A stretch of 64,000 bases of DNA from Nonomuraea sp. NBC_00507. Lineage in GTDB: Bacteria; Actinomycetota; Actinomycetes; Streptosporangiales; Streptosporangiaceae. Of the stretch, positions 53,078 to 59,637 are shown one piece after another. The stretch is from assembly GCF_036013525.1 (NCBI RefSeq), contig NZ_CP107853.1, positions 6,448,001 through 6,512,000 of the forward strand, read 5' to 3'. The position numbers were made by a program, and so were the translations under genes. The notes under the pieces are model-generated. The model worked only from the letters and a program-made list of their open reading frames with translations. It was not told where the DNA came from and searched no databases. The first letter of the stretch is position 1. Each line of letters begins with the position of its first letter.

Positions 53078-53737
53078 ATGCCCGACATCGTGCTCCTGTC
53101 CGACCCGCGGATCGCCGAGGTGCCGGTGAAGGAGTGCGGTGAAGCCCTGGTGGATCTGCGGACCCTGCCGGCACTCCGGGTCGACGAGCGCCTGGCCGAC
53201 CCGGAAGGAGCCTTCGCGCGCGTACGGCTGAGCGTGGCCGACCGCCTGATCGCCGCCCAGGCACGTCTGCCCCGTGCGCTCCGGCTGCTGGTGGTGGAAG
53301 GATTCCGCCCGGTTTCCGTCCAGGAGAAGTATTTCGCCGCGTCCGTGGCCAGACACCGGGGAGCCAACCCCGGCTGGGACGACAGGCAGGTCTATGTGGA
53401 GGCCAGCCGTTACGTCTCCCCGCCGCAGGTGGCCCCGCACGTCACCGGAGGCGCCGTCGACCTGACCCTGTGCACGGCCGCCGGCACGGAGTTGCCCATG
53501 GGGACGCAGGTCAACGCCACCCCTCCGGAGGACACCGACGCGTGCTACACCGCCTACTGCGGCATCTCCGCTGAAGCCCGCCGCAACCGCGACATCCTGG
53601 CGACCGCCATGGCCTCCGCCGGTTTCGTCAACTACCCCACCGAGTGGTGGCACTGGTCCTACGGCGACCGTTACTGGGCCCTGATCACTGGCGCCCGCTA
53701 CGCCTGTTACACCATGACCCAGATCCCCGCCCCTTGA
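53078..53737 (+). CDS. D-alanyl-D-alanine dipeptidase (VanX-like, M15D)
   Basis: A 219-residue zinc dipeptidase. Zinc ligands are His121 and Asp128 in PHVTGGAVDL and His192 in EWWHW; the catalytic base is Glu189. The substrate-anchoring arginine lies in VVEGFRPVSVQEKYF. The positions match VanX closely (116, 123, 181 and 184 in the enterococcal enzyme). GGAGG precedes ATG 53078; ATG 53045 would add 11 residues. There is no vanH, vanA or vanRS here, so the role is probably recycling of D-Ala-D-Ala or general wall turnover rather than full glycopeptide resistance. It follows the SARP gene by 49 bases. Confidence 0.9.
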   Translation: MPDIVLLSDPRIAEVPVKECGEALVDLRTLPALRVDERLADPEGAFARVRLSVADRLIAAQARLPRALRLLVVEGFRPVSVQEKYFAASVARHRGANPGWDDRQVYVEASRYVSPPQVAPHVTGGAVDLTLCTAAGTELPMGTQVNATPPEDTDACYTAYCGISAEARRNRDILATAMASAGFVNYPTEWWHWSYGDRYWALITGARYACYTMTQIPAP

Positions 53738-53765
53738 GCGCGCCTTCCCGCGCGAGATTGTGCCG

Positions 53766-56312
53766 TCACTTCGGGGCCGCGTCGGGGAGGCGGTCGCAGA
53801 TGGCGTCCTTCGGCGGCGGCTCGTTCGTGTCGAGCACCCCGCAGCGGACGACCGGCTTGGCATACCCCCACGCTGTTTTCTCCACCTTCATGATGGCGAC
53901 CACCTTGTTCACCGGACCGTGCCGCTCCGACGGGGCAAAGTCGATCACACCGCCAGATCCCTCCCAGGATGAGCTGCCGGAGGTACGGGAGAGCCGGTAG
54001 AGGATGTCGCCCCTGCTGGGCAGCCCCTGATCGGTGCTGGCTGCGAGATAGGCGGCATTGGCGGCCTGGTACACCACGCTGATGGCGTCGTAGGTGAGGA
54101 TGAGGTTCTCGTCCGCGGCCTTCCTGTGCGCGCCCTGGAGCAGCCTGCCGACGAACGCCGTCGGCTTGGCGGAGCCGGCCGACCAGAGGGCCCGGTTCGC
54201 CAGTGCCAGGTGGTAGACCTCGACCTGCTTCATGTTGGCGATCTCGGCGCCGTGGTCGACCACCACCTTGACGACGTCGTCACCGGCGATCACCTTGAGC
54301 ACACCGGTCCCGCAGGCCTTGCCTTCGATCGCGACGAGGAAGTCGCGGAACTCCGGGGCGCGCCCCGCGTACATCAGGACGTCCGGCTTGAGCTCGCAGG
54401 CCTTCACCGCTGCCGCGGAGATCCCGCCGGCGTTCACGGTGTAGGAGAGGCGGTCCTTGACGTCGACGCCCTGCTGGACCAGCGTCGTCTCGAGGTCGGC
54501 GGCCAGGTTGTTGGTGTAATCGTCGCTGGGCGAGCCGTCCTGCACGATGACCGCCGACGTGAGCTTGAGCCTGCCGGCGAACCTGGCCGCCAGCGAGGCC
54601 TCGCGGAAGTTGGTGGGGCCCACGTGGAAGTAGTACGGAGACGGGTTGCCGGTGTCATCGAGGTAGCCGAGCCGATCCGCGGTCGCCGTGCCGGCCACCA
54701 TCGGGATCTTCGCGGCGTGCAGCACGTCGACTGCCTGCCTGACTCCCTCGACGCTACGGCCAAAGCCGACCACGCCCATGACGTGCCGGTCGGCTTCGGC
54801 CAGCCTGGTGATGAGCTCCGCCGTCCGCCGGCCCTGCCGGAAGTTGTCGCCCGCGTTGGCGATCAGCACGCGCAGCCGCGGGGTGCCGGAGACCGTGCGC
54901 TGGTATTCCTCGACGGCCGCGAGTTCGGATATCGCGCTCGCCAGGCGGGTGTCGTCCGCCGCCGCCTTCTTGATCGAGAACTCGCCGAACAGGACCACGC
55001 TGACGTACCTGCCCGAGCTCGTGGCAAAGTCGTTGTTTTCGTCGATCTTCTTGATGAGGTTCTTCACCTCGCCGTCGAACAGGTCGTCCGGCGTGTCTTC
55101 CGCCGCGTTGACGACGCCCACGCACTCTCCGTCGATCCGCTCCACCCAGGCAAGGCCGCCACAGTGCGCGTCCCTGTCCTGCTGGGCCCAGAAGACCCAG
55201 GCGAGGGGCGCGGTGACCAGGAGGAGAACGGCGCCCCAGTATCCGAGCGCGCGCAACCGGCTCCGTACCAGCCGCGGCTTGTACGTCTGCGCCAGCTGGT
55301 CCGAGGGCGGGTCGGAAGACCGGAGGTCGAGCCTCAGGCGGGGAAGGCGCCGCTTCGCCAGCTCCTGCCATTTCTTGACCGCGACGTCGAGGTCGCTGAA
55401 CTCCAGGGGCTTGGCTGATGTCGCGGTGGTGAAGTCGTCGGGCACGGAGGCCAGCACGATCATCGGGGGCAGTAGCCCGGTCTCCTCCGTGGTCTTCTCC
55501 AGGAGGTGAAGGAAGTCGGCGTTCACCCCCGACGAATTCTTGATCTCGAGGAGTACGAGGGAGTACAGCCCCCGGCCCCAGCTCGGCCAGGGAATGACCC
55601 ACTTCTTGTACGCCGTGCGCATGTCGCCGCAGAGCGCATGGACCAAGAGCAGCTCGAGATCCGGGTCGCTCGCCTTCGCCAGGCGTGAGGCGTAATCGGG
55701 GAGCCGCTCGAACGGGGCGCGCCGCAGATAGGGCTGCTTGCGGAACCAGCCGGTGAACAGCGATCCCCTGATCGACAGCACCCCCATCGCCGCGGTGCCG
55801 ATCACCGCCACCGTGCCGCCCAGCAGCCACGGAATGATGCCGACGAGGTCGGATGCGCCGCCCACCCACCAGACGGCGAACGTCCCGAGCGGGACCCACG
55901 TGGTGGCCGCGCGGGTCAGGAAGTCGGCTGTGGTCCTGACATTGTGGTCGCCGCCGCGATTGCGCCTCCTGAGCCGCTTCTTCCACTCCCCGTAGCCGCC
56001 CTCCTCAGGCTGCTTCTTCGCCCACAGGACGAACTGGACGAAGGGGAAGCGGGGCGCGGGCAGGAAGGATCCGCCTACCGGCTTGCCCAGCTTGCGGTCT
56101 CCCGCCAGGGCCTCCACCAACTCGCTCACATTCGCGTGAGCGCCCTCCTCGACCGAGGCGTACGGCACGTCGCCCTTAAAGGGCTTGGCCAGCTTTGTCA
56201 GCGCCTCGAACGCGTGCTCGCCTGTCACCAGCACGATGGGGAGTGGTGGGTCCGCTCGCCAGAACGCCGGCCGCCGAATGAGTCCAGCGATGACACCGCG
56301 CAGATCGGCCAC
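53766..56312 (-). CDS. Three-helix membrane receptor with pseudo-NTPase and periplasmic-binding (PBP1) domains
   Basis: An 848-residue protein. Residues 1-110 and 182-356 are cytoplasmic and look like the halves of a STAND/AAA-type NTPase: PIVLVTGEHAFEALTKL sits where a Walker A loop would be, but without GK-S/T, and YSLVLLEIKNS resembles a Walker B strand. A helical hairpin (138-155, 157-181) interrupts it. A third helix (357-376) leads to an extracellular type 1 ligand-binding domain of branched-chain-amino-acid-receptor style (395-810; RLRVLIANAGDNFRQGR, VVGFGRSVEGVRQAVDVL, IPMVAGTATADRL, ADENLILTYDAISVVYQAAN). It starts at GTG 56312 after GGGGAGG. No ABC permease is near, so it is more likely a sensor than a transporter part. 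The tRNA array lies 162 bases upstream on the same strand. Confidence 0.75.
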   Translation of the reverse strand: MADLRGVIAGLIRRPAFWRADPPLPIVLVTGEHAFEALTKLAKPFKGDVPYASVEEGAHANVSELVEALAGDRKLGKPVGGSFLPAPRFPFVQFVLWAKKQPEEGGYGEWKKRLRRRNRGGDHNVRTTADFLTRAATTWVPLGTFAVWWVGGASDLVGIIPWLLGGTVAVIGTAAMGVLSIRGSLFTGWFRKQPYLRRAPFERLPDYASRLAKASDPDLELLLVHALCGDMRTAYKKWVIPWPSWGRGLYSLVLLEIKNSSGVNADFLHLLEKTTEETGLLPPMIVLASVPDDFTTATSAKPLEFSDLDVAVKKWQELAKRRLPRLRLDLRSSDPPSDQLAQTYKPRLVRSRLRALGYWGAVLLLVTAPLAWVFWAQQDRDAHCGGLAWVERIDGECVGVVNAAEDTPDDLFDGEVKNLIKKIDENNDFATSSGRYVSVVLFGEFSIKKAAADDTRLASAISELAAVEEYQRTVSGTPRLRVLIANAGDNFRQGRRTAELITRLAEADRHVMGVVGFGRSVEGVRQAVDVLHAAKIPMVAGTATADRLGYLDDTGNPSPYYFHVGPTNFREASLAARFAGRLKLTSAVIVQDGSPSDDYTNNLAADLETTLVQQGVDVKDRLSYTVNAGGISAAAVKACELKPDVLMYAGRAPEFRDFLVAIEGKACGTGVLKVIAGDDVVKVVVDHGAEIANMKQVEVYHLALANRALWSAGSAKPTAFVGRLLQGAHRKAADENLILTYDAISVVYQAANAAYLAASTDQGLPSRGDILYRLSRTSGSSSWEGSGGVIDFAPSERHGPVNKVVAIMKVEKTAWGYAKPVVRCGVLDTNEPPPKDAICDRLPDAAPK

Positions 56313-56474
56313 GTGGACGTCCTCCCCTGAGTCTTACCGTCCGCACCCCGGTCAATCCATTCTGTCAAGCTCAGCCGCGCTGGACAGGCATATGGCACGA
56401 AGCTTCTGAAACGACGCTAAGGACCCACCGATGAACGGGCGGGCATACGGCTCCGCAGCGGAAGATCATCGAAG

Positions 56475-56544
56475 AGACGCAGGCGAGAGTCGAACTCGCT
56501 CGGACGGGCTTTGCAGGCCTGCCTCCGCACCCGCGAACTGCGCC
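56475..56544 (-). tRNA. tRNA-Cys(GCA)-like, shrunken D arm
   Basis: 70 nucleotides. The acceptor GGCGCAG pairs with CTGCGTC (one G-U), discriminator U. The T arm is GCGAG-TTCGACT-CTCGC. The anticodon loop is CTGCAAA (GCA), on a stem CAGGC/GCCCG with one A-C mismatch. The D arm is reduced to about CGC-GGGT-GCG and lacks the normal GG pair. It may be a decaying or structurally minimal tRNA. CCA is not encoded. Confidence 0.6.
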
Positions 56545-56580
56545 AAGTCCACCCGGCCCTCACAATGGCGAGGCGGATCG

Positions 56581-56661
56581 TGCGCGAGGACGGAGTCGAA
56601 CCGCCACAGCCGAAGCGTCCGGTTTACGGCCGGGTGGGCTCCCCAGGTGCCCAGCTCGCGC
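56581..56661 (-). tRNA. tRNA-Tyr(GTA)-like with C33
   Basis: 81 nucleotides with a class II variable arm. The acceptor GCGCGAG/CTCGCGC is perfect, discriminator A, D stem GGGC/GCCC, T arm GGCGG-TTCGACT-CCGTC. The anticodon loop reads CCGTAAA: anticodon GTA, but the almost universal U33 is replaced by C. The first pair of the anticodon stem is mismatched (C-A). Confidence 0.65.
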
Positions 56662-56667
56662 GAGAGG

Positions 56668-56688
56668 GAATGTGTGCGTAACACATTC
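56668..56688. other. Perfect hairpin in the tRNA array spacer
   Basis: GAATGTGT-GCGTA-ACACATTC, an 8-base stem with a 5-base loop, starting seven bases from the 5' end of the Tyr-like tRNA. It has no T run in either direction, so it may be a processing or regulatory element rather than a terminator. Confidence 0.5.
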
Positions 56689-56707
56689 AAGTAGCCCAGC
56701 AGACAAG

Positions 56708-56782
56708 TAGCCCCAGCAGGATTCGAACCTGCAACAGACCCGGCTTCGTAGGCCGGCGCTCTATCCATTGAGCTATAGGGCC
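56708..56782 (-). tRNA. tRNA-Arg(ACG)
   Basis: 75 nucleotides. Acceptor GGCCCTA with TGGGGCT (two G-U pairs), discriminator A, D stem GCTC/GAGC, anticodon arm CCGGC-CTACGAA-GCCGG giving ACG, T arm GCAGG-TTCGAAT-CCTGC. A34 would be edited to inosine. It abuts the next array member with no spacer. CCA is not encoded. Confidence 0.85.
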
Positions 56783-56853
56783 GGTCCGGCGGGATTCGAA
56801 CCCGCACCGCCCGGCTCCTTAGGCCGGCGCCTCTCCCATTGGGCTACGGACGC
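56782..56853 (-). tRNA. Class I tRNA with AAG (Leu) anticodon, atypical
   Basis: About 72 nucleotides. The anticodon arm CCGGC-CTAAGGA-GCCGG gives AAG, a leucine anticodon, but the variable loop is only GCGGT, so it is class I; bacterial tRNA-Leu is class II with a long arm. G37 and the D-arm sequence (TAGCCCAATGGGAG) resemble tRNA-Arg. T arm GCGGG-TTCGAAT-CCCGC is perfect. In the acceptor the first two pairs are mismatched (GCGTCCG with CGGACCG). Its 3' end touches the 5' end of tRNA-Arg(ACG). Confidence 0.6.
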
Positions 56854-56858
56854 TTCAG

Positions 56859-56930
56859 AGCCGCAGCGGGGACTCGAACCCCGTCCTGCTGGTTGGAAGC
56901 CAGCTGCCTTACCAGTTCGGCCTCTGCGGC
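56859..56930 (-). tRNA. tRNA-Gly(TCC)
   Basis: 72 nucleotides, first of the array. Acceptor GCCGCAG/CTGCGGC is perfect, discriminator U, anticodon arm GCTGG-CTTCCAA-CCAGC giving TCC, T arm CGGGG-TTCGAGT-CCCCG. The structure is sound. Its sequence is quite unlike the tRNA-Gly(GCC) at 61340-61411. CCA is not encoded. Confidence 0.88.
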
Positions 56931-56980
56931 GTGGACCGATGTCTTCCGCTGTGGAGTTGTCAAAAAGCAAGGAAAGAGAA

Positions 56981-57009
56981 AGGCCGCCTGGGTATGTCCC
57001 TGGCGGCCT
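56981..57009 (-). terminator. Hairpin terminator before the tRNA array
   Basis: AGGCCGCC and GGCGGCCT form an 8-base stem, extended inside by GGG/CCC. On the minus strand it is followed by a T-rich run (TTTCTCTTTCC). It would end a short transcript that carries the 31-codon ORF, or attenuate entry into the array. Confidence 0.65.
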
Positions 57010-57031
57010 CCGGATCATCCTTCGTTTCGGA

Positions 57032-57127
57032 TTACCCCGAAGCCTGCCCGATGAGCGCGCAGCCGGACACCGCAGGCCGGCGATAGAGGCACCGTTCCTG
57101 CCCGAGTGCGGCGGCTGCGTAGCGCAT
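57032..57127 (-). CDS. Candidate 31-residue small protein or leader peptide
   Basis: MRYAAAALGQERCLYRRPAV opens the 31-codon frame, which ends CALIGQASG. GAAAGG lies seven bases before ATG 57127; an in-frame ATG at 57142 would add five residues. A terminator-like hairpin follows 22 bases after the stop, and two palindromes lie upstream. The compact layout of start, small frame and terminator ahead of the tRNA array looks like a leader peptide, but no ribosome-stalling motif is recognised. Coding is a hypothesis. Confidence 0.35.
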   Translation of the reverse strand: MRYAAAALGQERCLYRRPAVSGCALIGQASG

Positions 57128-57181
57128 GGCTGGCCTTTCCATGACGTTGCGGGGGCGGCTGGGATCCGCCCCTTCCTTTCG

Positions 57182-57195
57182 ACGTGGATCCACGT
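57182..57195. promoter_or_regulatory. 14-base perfect palindrome
   Basis: ACGTGGATCCACGT between the two divergent small ORFs (57032-57127 minus and 57216-57395 plus). A likely protein binding site; the family is not recognised. Confidence 0.45.
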
Positions 57196-57203
57196 TAACG
57201 AGG

Positions 57204-57220
57204 GGCATTCGGTGAATGCC
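57204..57220. promoter_or_regulatory. Perfect inverted repeat overlapping a start codon
   Basis: GGCATTC-GGT-GAATGCC. The ATG of the plus-strand ORF at 57216 lies within the right arm, so a bound protein or RNA hairpin could hide that start. Confidence 0.42.
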
Positions 57221-57395
57221 ACTCATTTATTACCAGGACGCGTTCGCGGCCGTTTCGGTTCAGCCCGAGGCGGCGGAGCTGCTGCGGTCCCTGTCGATCA
57301 TCCAGCTCGGGGTCTGCCGGGTCACCACGGAGCCGGTGACGCTGGGCGGTGATGAAGGCGGTGGTGGCCAGTGGGCAGCCTCGAGTCCCACATGA
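57216..57395 (+). CDS. Possible 59-residue ORF of unknown function
   Basis: The frame begins MPLIYYQDAFAAVSVQPEAA and contains a plausible helix (AAELLRSLSIIQLGVCRVT), then becomes Gly-rich. GAGGGG lies ten bases upstream. The first 40 codons read like a natural protein, the last 15 less so, which suggests a truncated gene remnant. No family is recognised. Confidence 0.3.
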   Translation: MPLIYYQDAFAAVSVQPEAAELLRSLSIIQLGVCRVTTEPVTLGGDEGGGGQWAASSPT

Positions 57396-57426
57396 CACAT
57401 TGCTCCATGTTGGGCAGACTCGTCCC

Positions 57427-57891
57427 ATGCACAACGGACGGTTATTTACCATCGTCGGCGGGATATTCGGTCTCGTCGGGCTGGTGCTGCTCTGCGTCGG
57501 CATCGCGCTGGCCGCCTCTACGGCGAGCTTCCTGGCCTCGGCCAACCAGACCGAGGGTACCGTGGTCGAGCTGACCGCACGGACCACCACGACACGGAGT
57601 TCCGGCGGCCATATCCGCCGCGACACGTCGTGGTACCCGACCGTGGAGTTCACCGTCGACGCCAGGCGGTACTCGTTTCAGAGCTCCACTGGCAGCAACC
57701 CACCGTCCCACAAGGAAGGCGAAAGCGTACCTGTCGCCTACGACCCGGACGATCCGTCCAACGCGCGGGTTGCGTCGTTCTGGTCCGCGTTCCTCGCTCC
57801 GCTGATCGTCGGTGGACTAGGCGTGGTGTTCACGCCGATTGGTGCGGTCTTGTTCGCCAAAGGACGACGGATCGCTCGGCTGCGAGCCTAA
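57427..57891 (+). CDS. DUF3592-family membrane protein
   Basis: A 154-residue protein with two membrane segments, residues about 8-32 (FTIVGGIFGLVGLVLLCVGIALA) and 120-145 (FWSAFLAPLIVGGLGVVFTPIG). Between them lies an extracytoplasmic beta domain with the DUF3592 signature (TEGTVVELTART, WYPTVEFTVDARRYSFQSSTGSNPP, GESVPVAYDPDDPSNARV). ATG 57427 was chosen because it starts just before the first helix. The function of the family is unknown. It is followed by a strong terminator at 57988-58027. Confidence 0.82.
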   Translation: MHNGRLFTIVGGIFGLVGLVLLCVGIALAASTASFLASANQTEGTVVELTARTTTTRSSGGHIRRDTSWYPTVEFTVDARRYSFQSSTGSNPPSHKEGESVPVAYDPDDPSNARVASFWSAFLAPLIVGGLGVVFTPIGAVLFAKGRRIARLRA

Positions 57892-58323
57892 TCGCAACCT
57901 GGTCGATGTGGACGCCAGTCGTACCGCTGCTCGGCCGGCAGGAAGTCATCGGTGCCGACAGCAACCGTGATCAACCCGGAACAACAACAAGCCCCAGCTC
58001 CCGGCAGGTGCCGTGAGCTGGGGCTTGGTTCCGTGGGGGGGGGGGGTTCCCGCCGCCCGAGTTGGCCCAGCGCTGGGACGGGTACGCCTGGCCGTCGGCC
58101 CGCGCCAACTCCCACGTGCCGGCCGCGCTGCCGCCCGGTTCGTCCCTCGGAGTGGACGAAGCGGATGTTTACCCTTCCTGGAGCGGCACGCGACAACCCG
58201 GTAAACATACCCGCGCTATACCGCCGCCTCCTATGGTCGGTTCCGCACAGGAGAAGTCAGCGGGAATGTGAATCGCTTGTCTGAGCATTTCCCGCCCACT
58301 CGGAATTCACCTGGAGGAATCTC
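57892..58323. other. Gene-poor stretch: terminator, G11 tract, inverted repeat
   Basis: No convincing gene. It contains the terminator 57988-58027, an uninterrupted run of 11 G at 58035-58045, and a 9-base inverted repeat ATGTTTACC (58165-58173) / GGTAAACAT (58200-58208) with a 26-base spacer. A frame from 58062 to 58271 (AQRWDGYAWPSARANSH) reads like part of a protein that would need the G tract to change length to extend upstream; I do not call it a gene. The last 115 bases lead to the GGAGGAA site of the M23 gene. Confidence 0.6.
57988..58027. terminator. Bidirectional hairpin terminator
   Basis: CAAGCCCCAGCTC and GAGCTGGGGCTTG form a perfect 13-base stem with a 14-base loop, 97 bases after the DUF3592 gene. 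Confidence 0.82.
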
Positions 58324-59637
58324 ATGTCGCGATCCGCAATATTACGCGGGTTCATCGCCACATTGTTCGCCGCCGCGTTCTGCGTCGTCGGCCTGGCGAG
58401 CCCGGCGCTGGCCGTACCGAACTTCCAGCTTCCCTTCCCATGCGGCCAGAAGTGGCAGCTGAACAGCTGGGCCCACGCGCCCGCCCTCGACATGGTCAAG
58501 GAGCCCGACCAGCACGGCACCGAAGGCGCCACCCTGCTAGCGGCCGCCGGCGGGACTGTGGACAGGTCCTTCTGGCATGACAACGGCGGCCACGTCGTGC
58601 AGATCGATCACGGCGGCGGCTACTTCACCACCTACATCCACCTCCAGTCCCGTGCCGTCTCGGCCGGGGACAAGGTGGAGCGGGGAACCGTGATCGGCAA
58701 GGTCGGCAGGACCGGGGCGGAGTCCAACGACCACCCCCACCTGCACTTCGAGCTCGCCTACGACGCCAACGGCGATGGGGACGCCTCGTGGGGGTTCGCC
58801 GGGTCCGAACGCATCAAGCCGATCTTCAACGGCGTCACCTACGGCCAGGCCAACGGCATGGAGTGGGACAACGTCGAGAGCCGCAACTGCGGCCCGGTGT
58901 CTCCCAAGGGCGACGCGTCCGTTTACGGCGTCCTGTCCAACGGTCTGTTGACGTACACGTCGATTGACGCGGCGACCGGTAAGCGGACGTCGGGTGCCGA
59001 GGTGTCGGCGGTGTCGCTGGGGTTCAAGCCGAAGGCGATAGCGACGCTGAATCACAACACGCTGCTGGTGACCGAGGACGGCACGGGCGGCCGCTTGTAT
59101 CGGGTCGACGTCATCACGGTGAGGGATACGGTGATTTTCGAGAAGCCGGTGTTCTTGGGAACGGGGTGGACGCACGATCTGCTGGCGTATGACGGGTCGT
59201 CTTATCTGTTCGGTATCGCCGATGGTGCGTTGCGCCGGTACAAGCTGACGGCCGACAAGCCGGCGTTGGCGGATATCACGGGTAATACGCTGATCGGGAA
59301 TGGGTTCACGCTGAAGACGCTGACCGCGACGGGTCCGAGCTGGATTCTGGGCACGACCTCGGCGGGTGCGCTGATCTCGTACAAGATCAATGGTGCGGAG
59401 TCGTGGCAGCGCTACCAGTTGCGTGACACGACCTGGCAGGTGTTCGACCAGTTGCTGTCGCCGGGCGGCGGTGTCTACTACGGCCACAGGAACGCCGAGG
59501 GGTCGGTGCACCGCTACTTCGATGAGAACCCGCACGACGGCCAGGGTGATGACCTGACCGGGCAGGGCGTGGTGGACGCCAACGGCTGGACGCAGGTGCT
59601 GCTGTCGGCCAACCCCGACACCGTGACCAGCTCGTGA
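58324..59637 (+). CDS. Secreted M23 peptidase with C-terminal tachylectin-like propeller
   Basis: A 437-residue exported protein. Signal peptide residues 1-30 (LRGFIATLFAAAFCVVGLASPALA). LytM/M23 domain at about 35-190 with metal-site residues His51 and Asp56 in HAPALDM and the HLHFE motif at His139/His141; the first zinc motif is H-x4-D rather than the usual H-x3-D. Residues 197-433 form a propeller of five or so repeats (SSYLFGIADGALRRYKL, PSWILGTTSAGALISYKI, GGVYYGHRNAEGSVHRYF), tachylectin-2-like, probably for glycan binding. GGAGGAA precedes the ATG. The stop overlaps the GTG of the next gene. It would cleave peptidoglycan cross-bridges. The propeller DNA is nearly identical to that of the next gene. 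Confidence 0.88.
   Translation: MSRSAILRGFIATLFAAAFCVVGLASPALAVPNFQLPFPCGQKWQLNSWAHAPALDMVKEPDQHGTEGATLLAAAGGTVDRSFWHDNGGHVVQIDHGGGYFTTYIHLQSRAVSAGDKVERGTVIGKVGRTGAESNDHPHLHFELAYDANGDGDASWGFAGSERIKPIFNGVTYGQANGMEWDNVESRNCGPVSPKGDASVYGVLSNGLLTYTSIDAATGKRTSGAEVSAVSLGFKPKAIATLNHNTLLVTEDGTGGRLYRVDVITVRDTVIFEKPVFLGTGWTHDLLAYDGSSYLFGIADGALRRYKLTADKPALADITGNTLIGNGFTLKTLTATGPSWILGTTSAGALISYKINGAESWQRYQLRDTTWQVFDQLLSPGGGVYYGHRNAEGSVHRYFDENPHDGQGDDLTGQGVVDANGWTQVLLSANPDTVTSS
58951..59624 (+). repeat. Near-identical propeller-coding repeat, copy 1
   Basis: This 674-base segment matches 60297-60970 at an offset of 1346 bases with about eight differences, seven of them within one 30-base patch near 59106-59132. 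Outside the left boundary the two genes still encode the same residues but differ at most third positions. Confidence 0.92.

Noticed and set aside
56475..56930. Phage or plasmid integration at the tRNA genes
   Set aside because: No integrase, excisionase or duplicated tRNA 3' end (att site) could be found in the window on either side of the array.
58209..58323. Idea that the leader of the M23 gene holds a ydaO-type (c-di-AMP) riboswitch
   Set aside because: Wall-hydrolase genes in actinomycetes often have one, but I could not match the conserved riboswitch blocks in this short leader. A covariance-model scan (Rfam ydaO) would decide.
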